From Centroberyx gerrardi (lineage: Eukaryota > Chordata > Actinopteri > Beryciformes > Berycidae): a stretch of 64,000 bases of DNA. How positions within the stretch are numbered: the stretch's first letter is position 1; each line of letters starts with the position of its first letter. Shown one piece after another: positions 48,380-60,900 of this stretch. The translations under genes and the position numbers were made by a program. A model generated the notes under the pieces. The model had not been told where the DNA came from. It saw only the letters and a program-made list of their open reading frames with translations, and searched no databases. The stretch is taken from contig NC_136016.1 in assembly GCF_048128805.1 (NCBI RefSeq), forward strand, positions 8,810,001 through 8,874,000, in the 5' to 3' direction.

Positions 48380-49348
48380 GGCTTTCCATCTGCACCATGG
48401 TAGTTGTCTGAGATGCTATCTTAGAATCTAGAATAAAATCTTCATTTTGGATCACATCTCATTATTGAAAAGGCCTTGGCATTTGGTAAACAACATTGTC
48501 ATGCTCTTCAAACAATTGGATGGCCTACTGCCCTGTTCATAGTGGCATTGTCATCATGGAAAACACCACAAGGAAGGAAATTATCACAGGAAAAAGTATC
48601 ATAATTTGGAGTAGTGAGAGTAATATGCCTCTTAGGGAAGATTGGATTGATTCCATATAAGGAAATGCACCCCACATCAGTACAAGACTGCAGGAACCCG
48701 TCACTGTGGCGTACATTTCTGTGAGTGTTTCCTTCATTTTGAGCATGCCTATGAGCGAACATGGCATTGTCACTCTGACCTTCAGCACTGGAGAACTAAT
48801 CTATAAAGGCTTGGAAACATGTTCACTCTGCAGCAGGCAACAAGGCTTCATGGTTATTCCACTATGCTGTATGTTGCTAACCAACACAGCAGTTGGTTAT
48901 ACAGTATGTTCCCACTGGGAAAGCACACTGTTGACAATAACACACTCCTAAATACTGCCAAAGCCTTCATTGGCTCAGCCGGTGACGATGTAAAATTCCA
49001 CACCATTCATTTAAAATGATGGGACATTTGTTTATCGTAATTAGAGTCTGTTTTGATGCCAGCAGAGATGCAAACATAAAGTGTTGTTATTTGGCTTGTG
49101 TGTTCTCATAGCAGTGAGTAATTGGATGACGGTGCCTGGTGCCATTCTGGTGCCGTTTTATGACCAGTTGATATGAATTTATGTAGAGCGTAACGTATCG
49201 TACGCAATCTGTAAGAGCTCATATGGACAACAATGTCATGTTTAACACTGAAGCAAATTCTTTTCTAACAAATTTAACTCATGTTGCTCTTTGGTCTGAA
49301 AGAAAATGTGTTGACTGGGTGTAACAATGGATTTGAGACTGTCAGAGT
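48380..49348. other. Spacer between the hAT element and the 2.6 kb insertion
   Basis: Short open frames occur on both strands, none with a domain or splice context. Nothing further seen. Confidence 0.4.
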
Positions 49349-49419
49349 CAGAGAAACATAGGCGTAATCAGCGGGGGGTAGCAAAATTGTCCCCCCCCAA
49401 TAAAATTGACGGTTCACAT

Positions 49420-50040
49420 TAGGGATGCACCGATCCGACTTTTTCAGTCCAGATACCGATACCGATAACTGGGCTTTGGGTATCGGCCGATACCGAGTAC
49501 CGATCCGATACCAGTGTTTAATTAATAAACTGTAGGCTATGCCTCACTGTGTGGAAGAGACTGGGATCATTCTTTTATGTGTAAAGCAACATCAGGCTTG
49601 ACTTTAACATTGCTTTCCTAACTAACTAATTTGTAAAACAAAATGTAACAAATAAATACATAGATATAAATGTACTCAATTGTTATTTATTATTAAAATA
49701 ATAAATAATCGTGCTCCAGCAACTTGGTAAAACATCTTCAAAATGAACAGGAATTACAATTCAAGTGTAAACCTTTTAAATGCAGCAACAAATTGGTCAG
49801 GAATTAAAATTCCAGTATAAAACAATACAACTGCATCAAATGAGAACAAAATGTAAACATTAAATCACAATTAAGTCACAAACTAGTGCAAACAAACTTG
49901 ATAAATTAAATCACAATTCACACAAGTAGTATAAACAAGTAACTTGGTAAAAACAAAACATTCAAAATATGCAGAATAAACCTAAATTACTGAAATAACT
50001 CTGGCTTAACTGGTAATCTTGCTTTATGAAACAGCTCTCA
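49420..50040 (+). mobile_element. Unpaired hAT-like left end
   Basis: TAGGGATGCAC at 49420-49430 equals the terminal 11 bases of the hAT element at 46624. It is followed by subterminal CCGATACCGATAACTGG, TATCGGCCGATACCGAG words and an AT-rich body. No matching right end was found before 52002, so the element is truncated or was split by later events. The right limit is arbitrary. Confidence 0.6.
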
Positions 50041-50191
50041 GAAAAAAGGTATGTTAGTCTGACAATGTGTCGGCCGAATGGAGCAGCAGTACCTGACGAA
50101 CACGGAAAACACTTTAAATCGTGTTGTGGCAGGAAACAACGTTAACGTGGCAGGAAACAACGTCAACGTTACTAACAAGGAGCACAAACTG

Positions 50192-50908
50192 TTTGGACTG
50201 GGTGGCGAGTTTGCTTCAGTGGGAGGCGAACCGCGCCTCAACCACCAGACCACCGTTTGGACTGGCTGGCAGACTTGCTTCAGCGGGAGGCGAACCGCGC
50301 CTCAACCGCCAGACCACCGTTTGGACTGGCTGGCAGACTTGCTTCAGCGGGAGGCGAATCGCGCCTCAACCACCAGACCACCGTTTGGACTGGCTGGCAG
50401 ACTTGCTTCAGCGGGAGGCGAACTGCGCCTCAACCGCGACCGCCAGACCACCGTTTGGACTGGCTGGCAGACTTGCTTCAGCGGGAGGCGAACCGCGCCT
50501 CAACCGCGACCGCCAGACCACCGTTTGGACTGGCTGGCAGACTTGCTTCAGCGGGAGGCGAACCGCGCCTCAACCGCGACCGCCAGACCACTGTTTGGAC
50601 TGGCTGGCAGACTTGCTTCAGCGGGAGGCGTGCTGCGTCTCTTCGTACCAACCACCAGCTCTTCAACGAACTGCCATCGCTAACCGCCAGACCACACCTT
50701 TGGAGCGGCTGGCAGGTTGGCTTTAGCGGGACATGAACCGCGCCTCTTCGTACCAACCACCAGCTCTTCAACGAACTGCCATCGCTAACCGCCAGACCAC
50801 ACCTTTGGAGCGGCTGGCAGGTTGGCTTTAGCGGGACATGAACCGCGCCTCTTCGTACCAACCACCAGCTCTTCAACGAACCGCGTTCACTAGCCACCAC
50901 GCCACCTG
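50192..50908. repeat. Stepwise minisatellite (64, 70, 105 bp units)
   Basis: Unit starts marked by TTTGG lie at 50192, 50256, 50320, 50384, 50454, 50524, 50594, 50699 and 50804. Spacings are therefore 64x3, 70x3, then 105x2. The 70 bp form differs from the 64 by an added GCGACC. The 105 bp form adds about 41 bases (TTCGTACCAACCACCAGCTC...). The core is GGCTGGCAGACTTGCTTCAG, CGGGAGGCGAACCGCGCCTC. It is GC-rich, unlike its flanks. Frames of up to 201 codons are open in all three + frames because the unit lacks stops in any frame. I see no protein family and consider it non-coding. Confidence 0.92.
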
Positions 50909-50936
50909 GTCCAAGCTATCAAAATTAACCAGAAGA

Positions 50937-50991
50937 AGCGAGAGACACCACCAATCTGTTGCTCCTGCTCCATCTCTCGGTGTCTCGCGCT
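50937..50991. repeat. Inverted repeat beside the minisatellite
   Basis: AGCGAGAGACACC (50937-50949) and GGTGTCTCGCGCT (50979-50991) pair at 12 of 13 positions around a 29-base loop. Weaker complementarity (TCAAAA..CCAG) extends outward. Confidence 0.75.
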
Positions 50992-51177
50992 GGTTTTGAC
51001 AGGATTGCGATCATTTGAAGGCGTGTTTCACATTTCAGTGAACTATTAACTTAATTTCCAAACACGTCCATCAAGTGTCCAATAGCTACTGGTCTGAAAT
51101 GAGGGCCGTGTAAAAAGGTTCCCAAAGAGAGCCTCTTGCCGCGGTTCAAGCAACAGCTGTACCAGCACCCAGGAGAG

Positions 51178-51205
51178 TTCATACCTTACCGTGGTAAGGT
51201 ATGAA
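51178..51205. repeat. Perfect 13 bp-arm palindrome
   Basis: TTCATACCTTACC, a two-base GT centre, then GGTAAGGTATGAA. The arms are exact reverse complements. Confidence 0.95.
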
Positions 51206-51580
51206 GCTGAAGACCTTAAGCGGGGCCTTTTATGCCCTGAGCTGCTGCGACCAAACCCATCAGAATTCTGATTGTGATGTCATCAGTGCAGCTGAGACAG
51301 GCTCTGATTGGTAGAGCAGAGTCCAGCTCCATCCAATGATGTCATAATCGGTTAGAATGGCGAAGCGAAGCCGTGTTCTGATTGGTGGAGGAGAAACAGT
51401 GGGCCAAGCCGCCGATTGAATGCCAAAAGTGAGTTTGGATTATTTGAAATGATATTTAGCCTATTACGTAGAACTTTATTTCTATTTGGAGTAGGCTAGT
51501 AGTAACTTTTCAAGACTAATGTATGTAAAATAAGTGAAAATGTATGTGCATTTGGAATTGGATGTCACATGCTTCTTAGG

Positions 51581-51596
51581 TGTGTGTGTGTATGTG

Positions 51597-51632
<36 letters not shown>

Positions 51633-51642
51633 TGTGTGTGTG
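51581..51642. repeat. (GT)n microsatellite
   Basis: GT runs with TATGTGTAGG and CT interruptions, inside the 2.6 kb insertion. Confidence 0.93.
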
Positions 51643-54106
51643 ATATAGGCCTAAATGTTGTCTAACAGCCTTGAAGCATAAACATGCCGCCAAGCCTCTA
51701 GCTGGTCCAGCTGTACCGGGATGAAAGCAGCGAACAACTCAGAGAAATTAGAGAAATTATGTGGCTGAGTTCAGAAAATAAATGAAAAATAATAAATGTA
51801 TATGAATAGAGTTAAGCTATTATTTGCTTAAATATTTGTGTGAAGAATTCCCTGTAAGTCTCCTTTTTCATGTATTCCAGAAAGCTCAACAGTGATGCCA
51901 AAGTCTGTAGAATTTCAGGAAATGCATTTGAAATTAGTAAAAAAAAAAGACCCCCACCCTTCATTGGTCCCCCCCAATGTTTTAGACACAATTACGCCAC
52001 TGCAGAGAAACATGGATGTAAAGGAGCTGATTGTGTTTTACTCTGGAGCTGTTGTAAGCCACCCCTTTTATTTATCTCACCACTCGACACACCACAAACA
52101 AGACTCTGAGATATAGTGCTAGCTACATATGGGAATGGTAATTGAGCAATATGTGCTAACAGCCTAGTACTTCCTCTATCCACCCACTCGTCCTCTGGGC
52201 CTCCCCGTTTGACTGTGCCTCATGCAGTGAGACAGTTGTGTGTCAGCTAACGAGGAGCAGGGATCACAAGCAGTGATCTAAACCCCAGAGTGTTTTCTCT
52301 GCTGCTGTGTCCTGGAGGAGTAAGAGGTGGAGGGAAGGCAGGTTAGGGATCGTCGTAATCATAATAATGATGTGTCTCGGGGCTGAATATCGCCCAGCGT
52401 CTCTCTCCGTGGGCCGAGCGGAGCCGATGGGTGGCTCTTCTCACAGATGTCTGCTTTACCGCTGGTGAACTACTGATTGTTTAAACCCTCCTCCTCCCCT
52501 GCTTTCATTCTCACAGCATCTGGAGAGCAAACAGAAGACAAACATACATTAGGGGATATGTATTTTTAACACTGGGAAACTGCCTCCCCTCTCTCTCCTC
52601 CGTGTACTGTATCTTTGCACAATGACTAATTTGTTATCGTGCTAGAAATTACACGGTTGCTTTAGAAAACAACCGCACTTGATGGCATCATTTGAGTATT
52701 TGTGTTTATTTATTAATCACACCACTTCCTGTGCTGCTGACATGTTTTTGCGGTTTATTAACCGAGCAGAGCTTATTGAAAGAAGGCTTAGATGGGTAAA
52801 ACATTTGATATGCCATTGACTGTGTATACTGTATTAGTTGATTGGCTATACTGCGCTGAATGAGGTTCCCTAAAGGAAGGAGGATGCGGCATCGTAAATA
52901 TGGCAGTTGGCTGTAATTAGTTCCACATTTCCCTGTTTACTTTTTATGAGGCCGATCTCTGTGGGCTGTACATATTTAGGCTTTTTATCAAAACTGGCGG
53001 GCAGCGGAGTGTGACACATGGCTGACATGAGAGATTGAAAAATAGACAATCTGTTTGTCCTGAACGGGAGGCTTGGAGAGGGGCTCAGATAGGAGACAGG
53101 AAAGGAAGTGGGATCACCAGATCTGTCCTCCCTGGAGAGGGAAAACGCCTTGCTCTCTGAACACAGTCAGACACTCCCTCATTTACAGGCTTTCATGACT
53201 GCCTGGGATGAACCAGTGCAGGAGCCAGGCAGTTAATGCTAGATGTACAGCCATCTTCAGTCAACAGTCAGTGTCAGAGGTACAGCATGCTGGGATTTTG
53301 TCTTCAAAGCGGGACCTGCTTTGTGTTGCTGTGGTATTTATTGGCTGTGTGATATTTGATATGAAGCAAATGTTCAGTCTCAAGGTTCAGTGTTGCTGTG
53401 TCCTTTGCAGTGTTCTAAACCAAATCCGACACGCAGACACAGCGCTCTGAGCCATCGGTGATGCCTGTCCGACTTGGCCCATCTACAACAGGAAATAAAT
53501 AAAAGGCTTTGTGCCGCCACCAATTCATTACTGTACTATCACATCCAGCAGCTGGCCCACAGCGGGGGACTAGTTAGCCGCTTAGTTAGCCAGGGAGATG
53601 CCTTCAGCCTCATGGTAAAAACTCATTAGCGCAGACTAGTTGGAGTCTGTTTTCATCAGGCTCAGCTCTAGTCGCACACTGTTTCTCATGTGTTGCTGCA
53701 CCAGTGAGCAGTTGGTCCTATGGTGCTGTGTACTTTTGTCCTGAAAACAGCCAGAACTCCCGCGGCTCCTCTTGATTGTTTTCATTAGTCTGGCAGTGGT
53801 AGCCTGATACTACTAGCTGCTGCGATGGCTGTCATTTTCCATGAGCTCCAAAAATATGGGAGAGGTGAAGCTAAGGGTTGTTTTTATAGTTTCCCCACCC
53901 TTGTTGTTGTTGCTGACTATCATATCAGTGTGGAGTCTGGTATGAAATCCTACATGCTCCAGGCCACACATATCGCACTGCATTCCAGTGCCTGTAATTG
54001 GTTATTGTCAAAATACAGAGGGGGGTTGGGGTAAGCCGTGGATCGGAAGAGAAATCTGGGAAGAGGGGTGGGTGTACATTTCAATTCAGTCTCCAAGTCA
54101 CCATGC

Positions 54107-54131
54107 ACCACCGCCACCACCACCACCACCG
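54107..54131. repeat. (CCA)n repeat
   Basis: Short CCA run with one CCG variant; the minus frame reads poly-Gly through it. Confidence 0.85.
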
Positions 54132-54370
54132 CTACTGGATGAGATGAAACACAGGGAACTATGGGTACTTGTGCCAAAATACATTCCCACATGATGAAGA
54201 GGAATTTTTAACACGTCTTTCATTTGCATGTGTCCAATTAGGCTTCTCTCAGATGCTGCTGGGGTGAAGGTGGCAGGGGGTGCTGGCTTCTGGGACATCT
54301 TCTTCTTACACACATGGTGTTTGCCAGAGACAACATGGGTGTGTCTGCGTTGTTGAATTTGGGTTCTGAA

Positions 54371-54650
54371 CTTATTTGTTTGGGTAAACCCATGTAAACT
54401 CAGTCTAACCACCTTTTTATTAGTGGAACAGAGTTTGCCCACCTTTTTAAACAGACATAAATCTTTATGATGTACACCATAGCATACATCATAGTAATTA
54501 GTATCACACTGATGTAAGTTACATGAACATGCTATTTTAAGGGGGAAAAGCATGAATTAATGCTTTTCTAATGTTTTTTGTTTATATTGGTGGTCATTTG
54601 CCTTATGATGATCACTGGCATAGTTCACCCACTTTTTTATTCACCACTAC
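54371..54650 (+). repeat. Dispersed repeat, copy 2 of 3
   Basis: Same ordered phrases as 26693-26955: GGGTAAACCCA, GCCCACCTTTTTAAACAGAC, ATAAATCTTTATGATG, GAATTAATGCTTTTCTAA, TTGGTGGTCATTTGCCTTAT, and ending TCACCCACTTTTTTATTCACCACT. Confidence 0.65.
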
Positions 54651-57600
54651 TCTCATCTAATCCATTTTGCTTTGTTTAGCAGTTCTTTTAGCCTTTTTTT
54701 TTTTAACTTGCTGGCTCAGAGACTGGCCTGGAATTCTCCAATGTAAAACCAATGCGTTATGCTGTCCCACTTTTGTATGTGCATCCCTGGTTAACATGGG
54801 GCTCAGCATTTTACTAACAATAAGAAGCAGCACTGTGCTGTGTGTTAAAGAACACCGCTGATATCTTCTTGCTCACACATAGCGGTGAATATATTAATGT
54901 GGCCATTGTGTGAGGCCTTATTAAGAAGCTGTGTAATAAGTAGTTTGGCCGGGACATGTCTCTGTAGCTTGTAATCTTAGAATAACCTTATCTGGTCCAG
55001 ACACATTGGAAGTCATTAGAAAATGCCTCCCTTTGATGGCAGTGTGCAATGGCACTCACTCACTGTCCAAATTGATCTGTCACAAAACCTGCTGAGCTGA
55101 GTGTTTTCTGTTCAAGATCAGCAAAAAGAATGAGCAGCAAAAAATCTGTGCTTTGCATTGAAACAGCTGGCGTCCATCGGTATCTTGATTCTAATTCGAT
55201 TCAGATGCAGTAAGTCACAGAATTTCTCATTTTATGATAGCTGCGTGCATTCAATCTTTTTTTTCCACTTCCAGATTTAATTTTTAAGAAAAAATCTTGT
55301 AAATGCTGTAAACCTTTTGATATAAATGTTGTTATGAGTTGGAAAAAGACAGTGCTAATAGTCTGTTTGCCAGATTATTGGTATCCCTGAACGCCAGTCT
55401 CTCTGTTTTAGTATTTCAAAATTGCTTCCCTCTAACCTTGTGACATAGAAATAGATTATTAAACAAGGCGTTCAAATCATTATTCTGGAACAGTAGGTGG
55501 GTTGATTATCGGGAGCAGACTCAGCTTTTGACCTTTGGAGGCTTACTAGATTTGAAATGATTTTCTGTCATCGCTCTCCTGTGCAGTAGATAGTGCTCTG
55601 CGAAAAGAAGTGGCTTTCCAAAAACAAAACAAAAAAGAAAGAAAGCAAGAAAGAAACAATTTGTAATTGTTTTGTCCAGCTAAATTTTGTGGTCACATTC
55701 ACATATTAAAACTTTGGTGTGTCGATGGAAAAAAAGTTAAATAAACTAGTTCAAAATACTGTAATCCAGGCTTTACAAATATGACAAATGTAAATAAACC
55801 TTTTACAGCATTGAAATACATATAAAACTAAGAACTGTTTCATACTGTCATTCTTTCGATTGACTTGGATTAAATCTCTTTAATCCAATAAATCATTATG
55901 TAAAGTGCTAGCAATAGGGTGAATGAGGTATTTCAACAGTTGGCGCCACACTGCAAATATGGATTGAGTCTTGAACTCTTCTCTCATTATTTATTCATAC
56001 TGTATTTGCAAAAAAAACAATTTGGTATAATTGACATCCTTTCTGACTCCTCATATTTAATTTATATAAGTTCAGTCCACAGATTCATAATGAAGAAGGC
56101 TGTGCCCTAATGGCCATGATTCCACTCAGTTAGGGTGTGATGTGATTATTGGCTTTTAAATGGAAGTCAATGGGAGTGCCTGTAGCGCTGCTGTATATAA
56201 TGGTTTTATGCTTTGGCCCTATCACAAAAGCAGCATCTAATTATGTTCATCAGAACCAGCCATGCCAACCACTGTAATTGCTTTTAATTTTTCCCTCTAA
56301 ATTGATTCATTTTAATAGGTCTGGAATTTAATTATCTGAGGTGTCTTGTGAAATCACTTTATTGGTGGGAGAGTTTTACATGAAGAGTAATAGGCTGTGC
56401 TTATTTACTTCTTGGTCTTAAAGTGTAATCAAACCATGTGCATCAGGCATAAAGTTACAAGACGGAGTGATGTTGTAAATTCTGTATTAAAACCTTATGT
56501 GAGCTGCAAATTTACAAATCCATGGTGCAATTACACTTATTAAAAACACTTATTGCCTTAATATGATAATGGCAGTGTGTCAGAGAATAGCTGCTCAGGA
56601 GAAATGGAGTGAATTCTAACAGCCTCTCTCTGAGTCACGTCAGCTGATTGGCAGATTCACTGATGTCATTTGTTTTTGCGGGGCAAGGACGGGTCACGCT
56701 GGCTGCTCTGTAGTCTCTCTCTCTCTTTCTCTCTCTCTCTTTCTTCCCCCCCTCTGTCTTTGGATTTTCCTGTCTTCATTCCACGTTTATATTAACTCCC
56801 ACTCATTCTCTCCCTCTCTCTGCTTTTGGATGTTCATCCCTTTCGATTTTTCCTCCGTTTCTTCCTTTGAAACGGAGATAATGCGTTTTGTTCCGAATCA
56901 ATTTTACCAAAACACAAGACATTATGTGGTCTATTTCTTTAGACAAAGGTTAATGCTGAAATAATACAATTCCCAGCTGTGATGAATTGATCTGTTTTAG
57001 ATTCCTGTTCAAAACTATTTGGAAGGAAATTGGTTCAGAATAACACTGATACTGCAGATGTGGTTTTTAAATGATTACATATGTTGAAAAATCCAAATAA
57101 AAAAATAGCTACTTGTCTCCATGCATAGAGTGAGTATTGACGCTCATTTTTAAAAGAGACATTTCAACCCCAGCGATATTTCTACTGGGTGCCAGAGCTC
57201 AAACTGTTTCTCTTGTGGGTATTAGATGTGCAATCAAGCTGTAGCCTCGTTCAGTGTCATTAAGACGAAGCAGGAGATGATTGGAGGGGCCTGTGACGGA
57301 GCAGGAGCTTCTGGGACTGACTGTTTCTAGATAACGCGCCCTGGGGTTGTCTAAGCTGCTCTGAGATAGCGAGAGGCCATCATTGTGTATTCTGAGCTCA
57401 GACTAGAGAGATGCTGCTTGTAGGCTTTTCTCATTAATACATCGCAGCGAAATAAGTTGTGACAAAGCATTGTATTTCTACTATGACTGTTTCCAATACA
57501 AACAGTATTGTATTATCTGCTTCGTGCTTACATTTGGTGCAATTTCAGAGCTCTCAGACTCAATTTGATGCAAAATCTTAGAAATCCTTTGTGGGCGACT

Positions 57601-60600
57601 AATAAATTATGCATCAAAAGCATCAGAGAAGGGAAATGTTGAAATATACTCATATAAAATAGCTCACAAAGGCTATAGGGGCTAGGCAGCCATCACAATT
57701 CATTTGACAATGACATGTCTAGAATTCACAAATTGCTGGGTGCCATTGTTTGTCACAGTAAAGTACCATCCATGACTGCGTTGTATCCTACAAAGATTTA
57801 TCTTAATACCACAAGGATGTTTTGTAGTATCAGTAGTATCAGTAATTATGTCACAGAGTTAAATGTGTTATCACTACAGGCCCACATTATGATGCAATGC
57901 CTTTGTAAATCTTAGCCGTGAGAAAATCACCGTTTTCACCTATTGTACCCCAGCTAACCTCAGTAATAGGCTAATTGGAGTTGGTGATGTCATAATCTGC
58001 CAAATCCTGTCTGATTCTGGGGGATTCTGGGGGATCTTGGGCTTCTCTATAGGCTGCCCAGGCTGCCGCTCGTCTAATCACTCCTGACCCTATTGGAAAT
58101 GAGTCCCCCTTTGTTACTATGCGCTACTGTCAGTTCTGGGGAACAAAAATCTTCATTGTCTTTCTACTTTCCTGTGGCTGGGATAGCAGTAATCCGAGGC
58201 CATAGAGCTGCCTCAGGATTTCCATAATCCAGAATCAGTATTAATGACAGTCTAATCCACACATTTCTGACCCTTGGGAAAGGCTGACATGGCCTGTCTG
58301 TTGTTATTTCCTTGTGTAATGTCACTCACTGATTCTAAAAATGAAGGGGTTGCTTACGGCTTATGTCATGAAGGATGCAATATCCTGTTCAGATCCTAGC
58401 CAAATTGCTGCCTTTCTCTGATACAAGCCCAGACAATGCATTGCTGTCATGTTGCTGGATTTGTCTGATATACCCAACAAACATGGATCCACTTTGAATT
58501 CAGCCAGCAAGCATGACGGCAGATCAGCGGGCTAGATCCCTGTGCAGGCAGGATTGCGTGTTTTGTTTTTTTTGTTTTTTTTGGATGAGTATTTGTTTTC
58601 CTCATTTCCAGAGAACATTCTTGCCTGAGACCAGTGTGGCTGACGAACACAATAATTGCATGCCTGCACTGAGCCCGGCATGCCGAAGGAGCACGGAAGT
58701 GTGTTTGCTCACCCTTGCATGACATGCAGGGAGAGCAAATGGCATGAATGGAAAATGGTGATCCTCCACTGTGCGCACACCAAAGGGGGCTCTTTTTGCT
58801 CTTTGCCTGACACAAAGGGATGCAGCGATAGACGAGTAGATGTGTGTGAAATCCGTCACATGGCTGCTAGCTTGGCACAATGACCCCCACCCCTCCCACC
58901 TCCCCCTCCTCCTCCACCACCAGAACCCTCCTACACCTTCTTATCTCCTCTCCTCAGAGCTGCACACGTGGGCCTTTTGTTTACAGCTCTTTCCAATGAT
59001 CCACACCAGTAATCCCCATGACAGGTAGCATGACTCTCTGACAGCCCCCCCCCCCCCCTCCACCCCCTCAGCATTGGCCATGACAGATACCAGCTGGGCT
59101 AGAGCCTGCGCTGATAGAAACTGCTCACTTTGGATGGTCATGTGGACAGTGAAAAGAAAGAGGACAACAGGAATATCAGTTGAATACAGTGATATTTAGA
59201 CAAGGGTGAGGGTGTTTCGGATCACTAATGGAGATGAACAACACAATCACAAAGTGCTTTAGTTTACATCATCATGATGAACTGTGATGTGGTAAACACT
59301 GTGAAATGTCATTAACTGACACTGGTTCGCTGATTATATTTGGCTAATGTTATGACAGCTCTTAGATTGCACTGGATATCTTTATTACAGCGTTATTTGA
59401 TGGATGGACTTTTGCAGTTTTCTCAGTAATCTATTTCAATCAGTTTTTTTTTAAAACTACTGAAAACTGGACCAGAAATGAAACAACCTCACAATAAATT
59501 ACAAATAATGTGCATCACCACACAAACGAACCATTTCAATGCAAATAAATCTGCTTTGTCAATGTCGCCTGAACTCATTTATCAATTTCCTTGACTGGAT
59601 TTATCACCATAATATCACAGCAAGGCATTTGAAAATGTAGCAATATCTTGAATCAGCATTCGCAGTGTGTATGAGAAGAAAATCAATGGTGTCGCCACTT
59701 GAGTGTAGCTCGCCATCCATCAGTCTATTGGCTGACTGGAGCAGCTAGATGATGTGCTGAGTGGCCAATTTCCTATTACCTGTTTCAGACAGAGCACCAC
59801 AGCAGGGCTTCTCTCAGCTCTTGAAACCAAGATTTCCCTCTGGATCACTGTAACCCTGGTGGGAAGTAGATTACAGTGAGAAAAAAAAAAAACTTGAATA
59901 GGGAATAGAATTTGCATCCGTAATCTCAGCCCTCTGGATAATACGGGATCCAAGCAGAAATCCTCCTTTTGATATTGTTTAAAGTGTGACAGATAGTGAT
60001 GTTATACCCTGAAGAACAAAACTCGGTGGGATTTTATGAATTCTCTCAGGCCTGTCAGCGTAATGTGCGACATGTCTGCAGCAAGAGATGAAATTCCATC
60101 GTAACTTTCATTTTTAGAAATATCGTAATTGCGGTCGGTTGGTCGGCCGCCAGCCCTGCAAATCTGATCCTTTTGACCTCCGGTGTGCTGCTAATGGCCC
60201 TCAGAACGGTTCAGGTTACATGTCAGAGGAGCATGCAGCACAGTATTTACTGCATGTTTACATGACTACATCCTGGAAGGGGGCAGGGGGATAAGTTGCC
60301 CACTGTCTGATGACTAGATTACAGTATTTACTCACACGCACAGCCCTGACCGTAGATCAGCTCAAGTGATGCCTTTGAAGAGAAGGACGCAAAGAGGCTC
60401 GAGGCATAGTTGGTCACTGCTCCGGAGTGCAGTGGATGTTACACCGTGAATCATCCATATCCTGTTGATTTTAAGTTTACAGGGCGTTCTTCCTATGAGC
60501 TCTCACTTCCTGTCCCGGGCATGCCTTCTTATGGGCAGCAAGGGGCTGCAGTTCAGTTCACTTTGCTGATGTGTGATGTTAGCTGTAAGATTGCAGCATG

Positions 60601-60631
60601 CCGTTTGTTGTCTAATACAATCTTAAGGAGG

Positions 60632-60900
60632 GACATAGTGGAGGCTAAACCCACCTAAATTCAGTTTGCTCAGCTTTCGATTTGCAGGATCTTGTTTACA
60701 CACCTTTTTAACATGAATCTTTCCTATGTGGAATTCATGGTATAGTATGAGGATAGGGTCTTTTAAGGAAACAAACACATAAATTAATGCTTTTCTGAAA
60801 ATACAACTGACGTTTGTTCATATTAGTGGTTGTTTGGCCTTATGATTATCACCAACTAGAGGTAATAGTTTACCCACCATTTTATTTCCCACTGTACCAC
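60632..60900 (+). repeat. Dispersed repeat, copy 3 of 3
   Basis: ACATAGTGGAGGCTAAACCCACC, CACACCTTTTTAACATGAATC, ATAAATTAATGCTTTTCTGA, TATTAGTGGTTGTTTGGCCTTAT, closing GTTTACCCACC, ATTTTATTTCCCACTG. Its end, inverted, resembles its start (CAGTGGG...GGTGGGTAAAC against TAGTGGAGG.TAAAC). Confidence 0.65.

Larger units (their letters stand above)
49360..52002. mobile_element. 2.6 kb insertion bounded by an 11 bp direct repeat
   Basis: CAGAGAAACAT occurs exactly at 49349-49359 and 52003-52013. The DNA between starts AGGCGTAAT and ends ATTACGCCACTG, giving an 8 bp inverted GGCGTAAT match at the two ends. G/C-rich runs also lie near each end. The interior holds a hAT-like terminus, a minisatellite, hairpins and a GT microsatellite, so it is a composite or a carrier of nested insertions. 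No transposase was recognised and the superfamily is unassigned. An alternative is coincidence of an 11-mer beside unrelated repeats. Confidence 0.55.

Noticed and set aside
50078..50726. Three long overlapping + frames (up to 201 codons) and a 140-codon minus frame
   Set aside because: They are products of a GC-rich tandem repeat whose unit lacks stops in any frame. No domain, splice context or start-site support.
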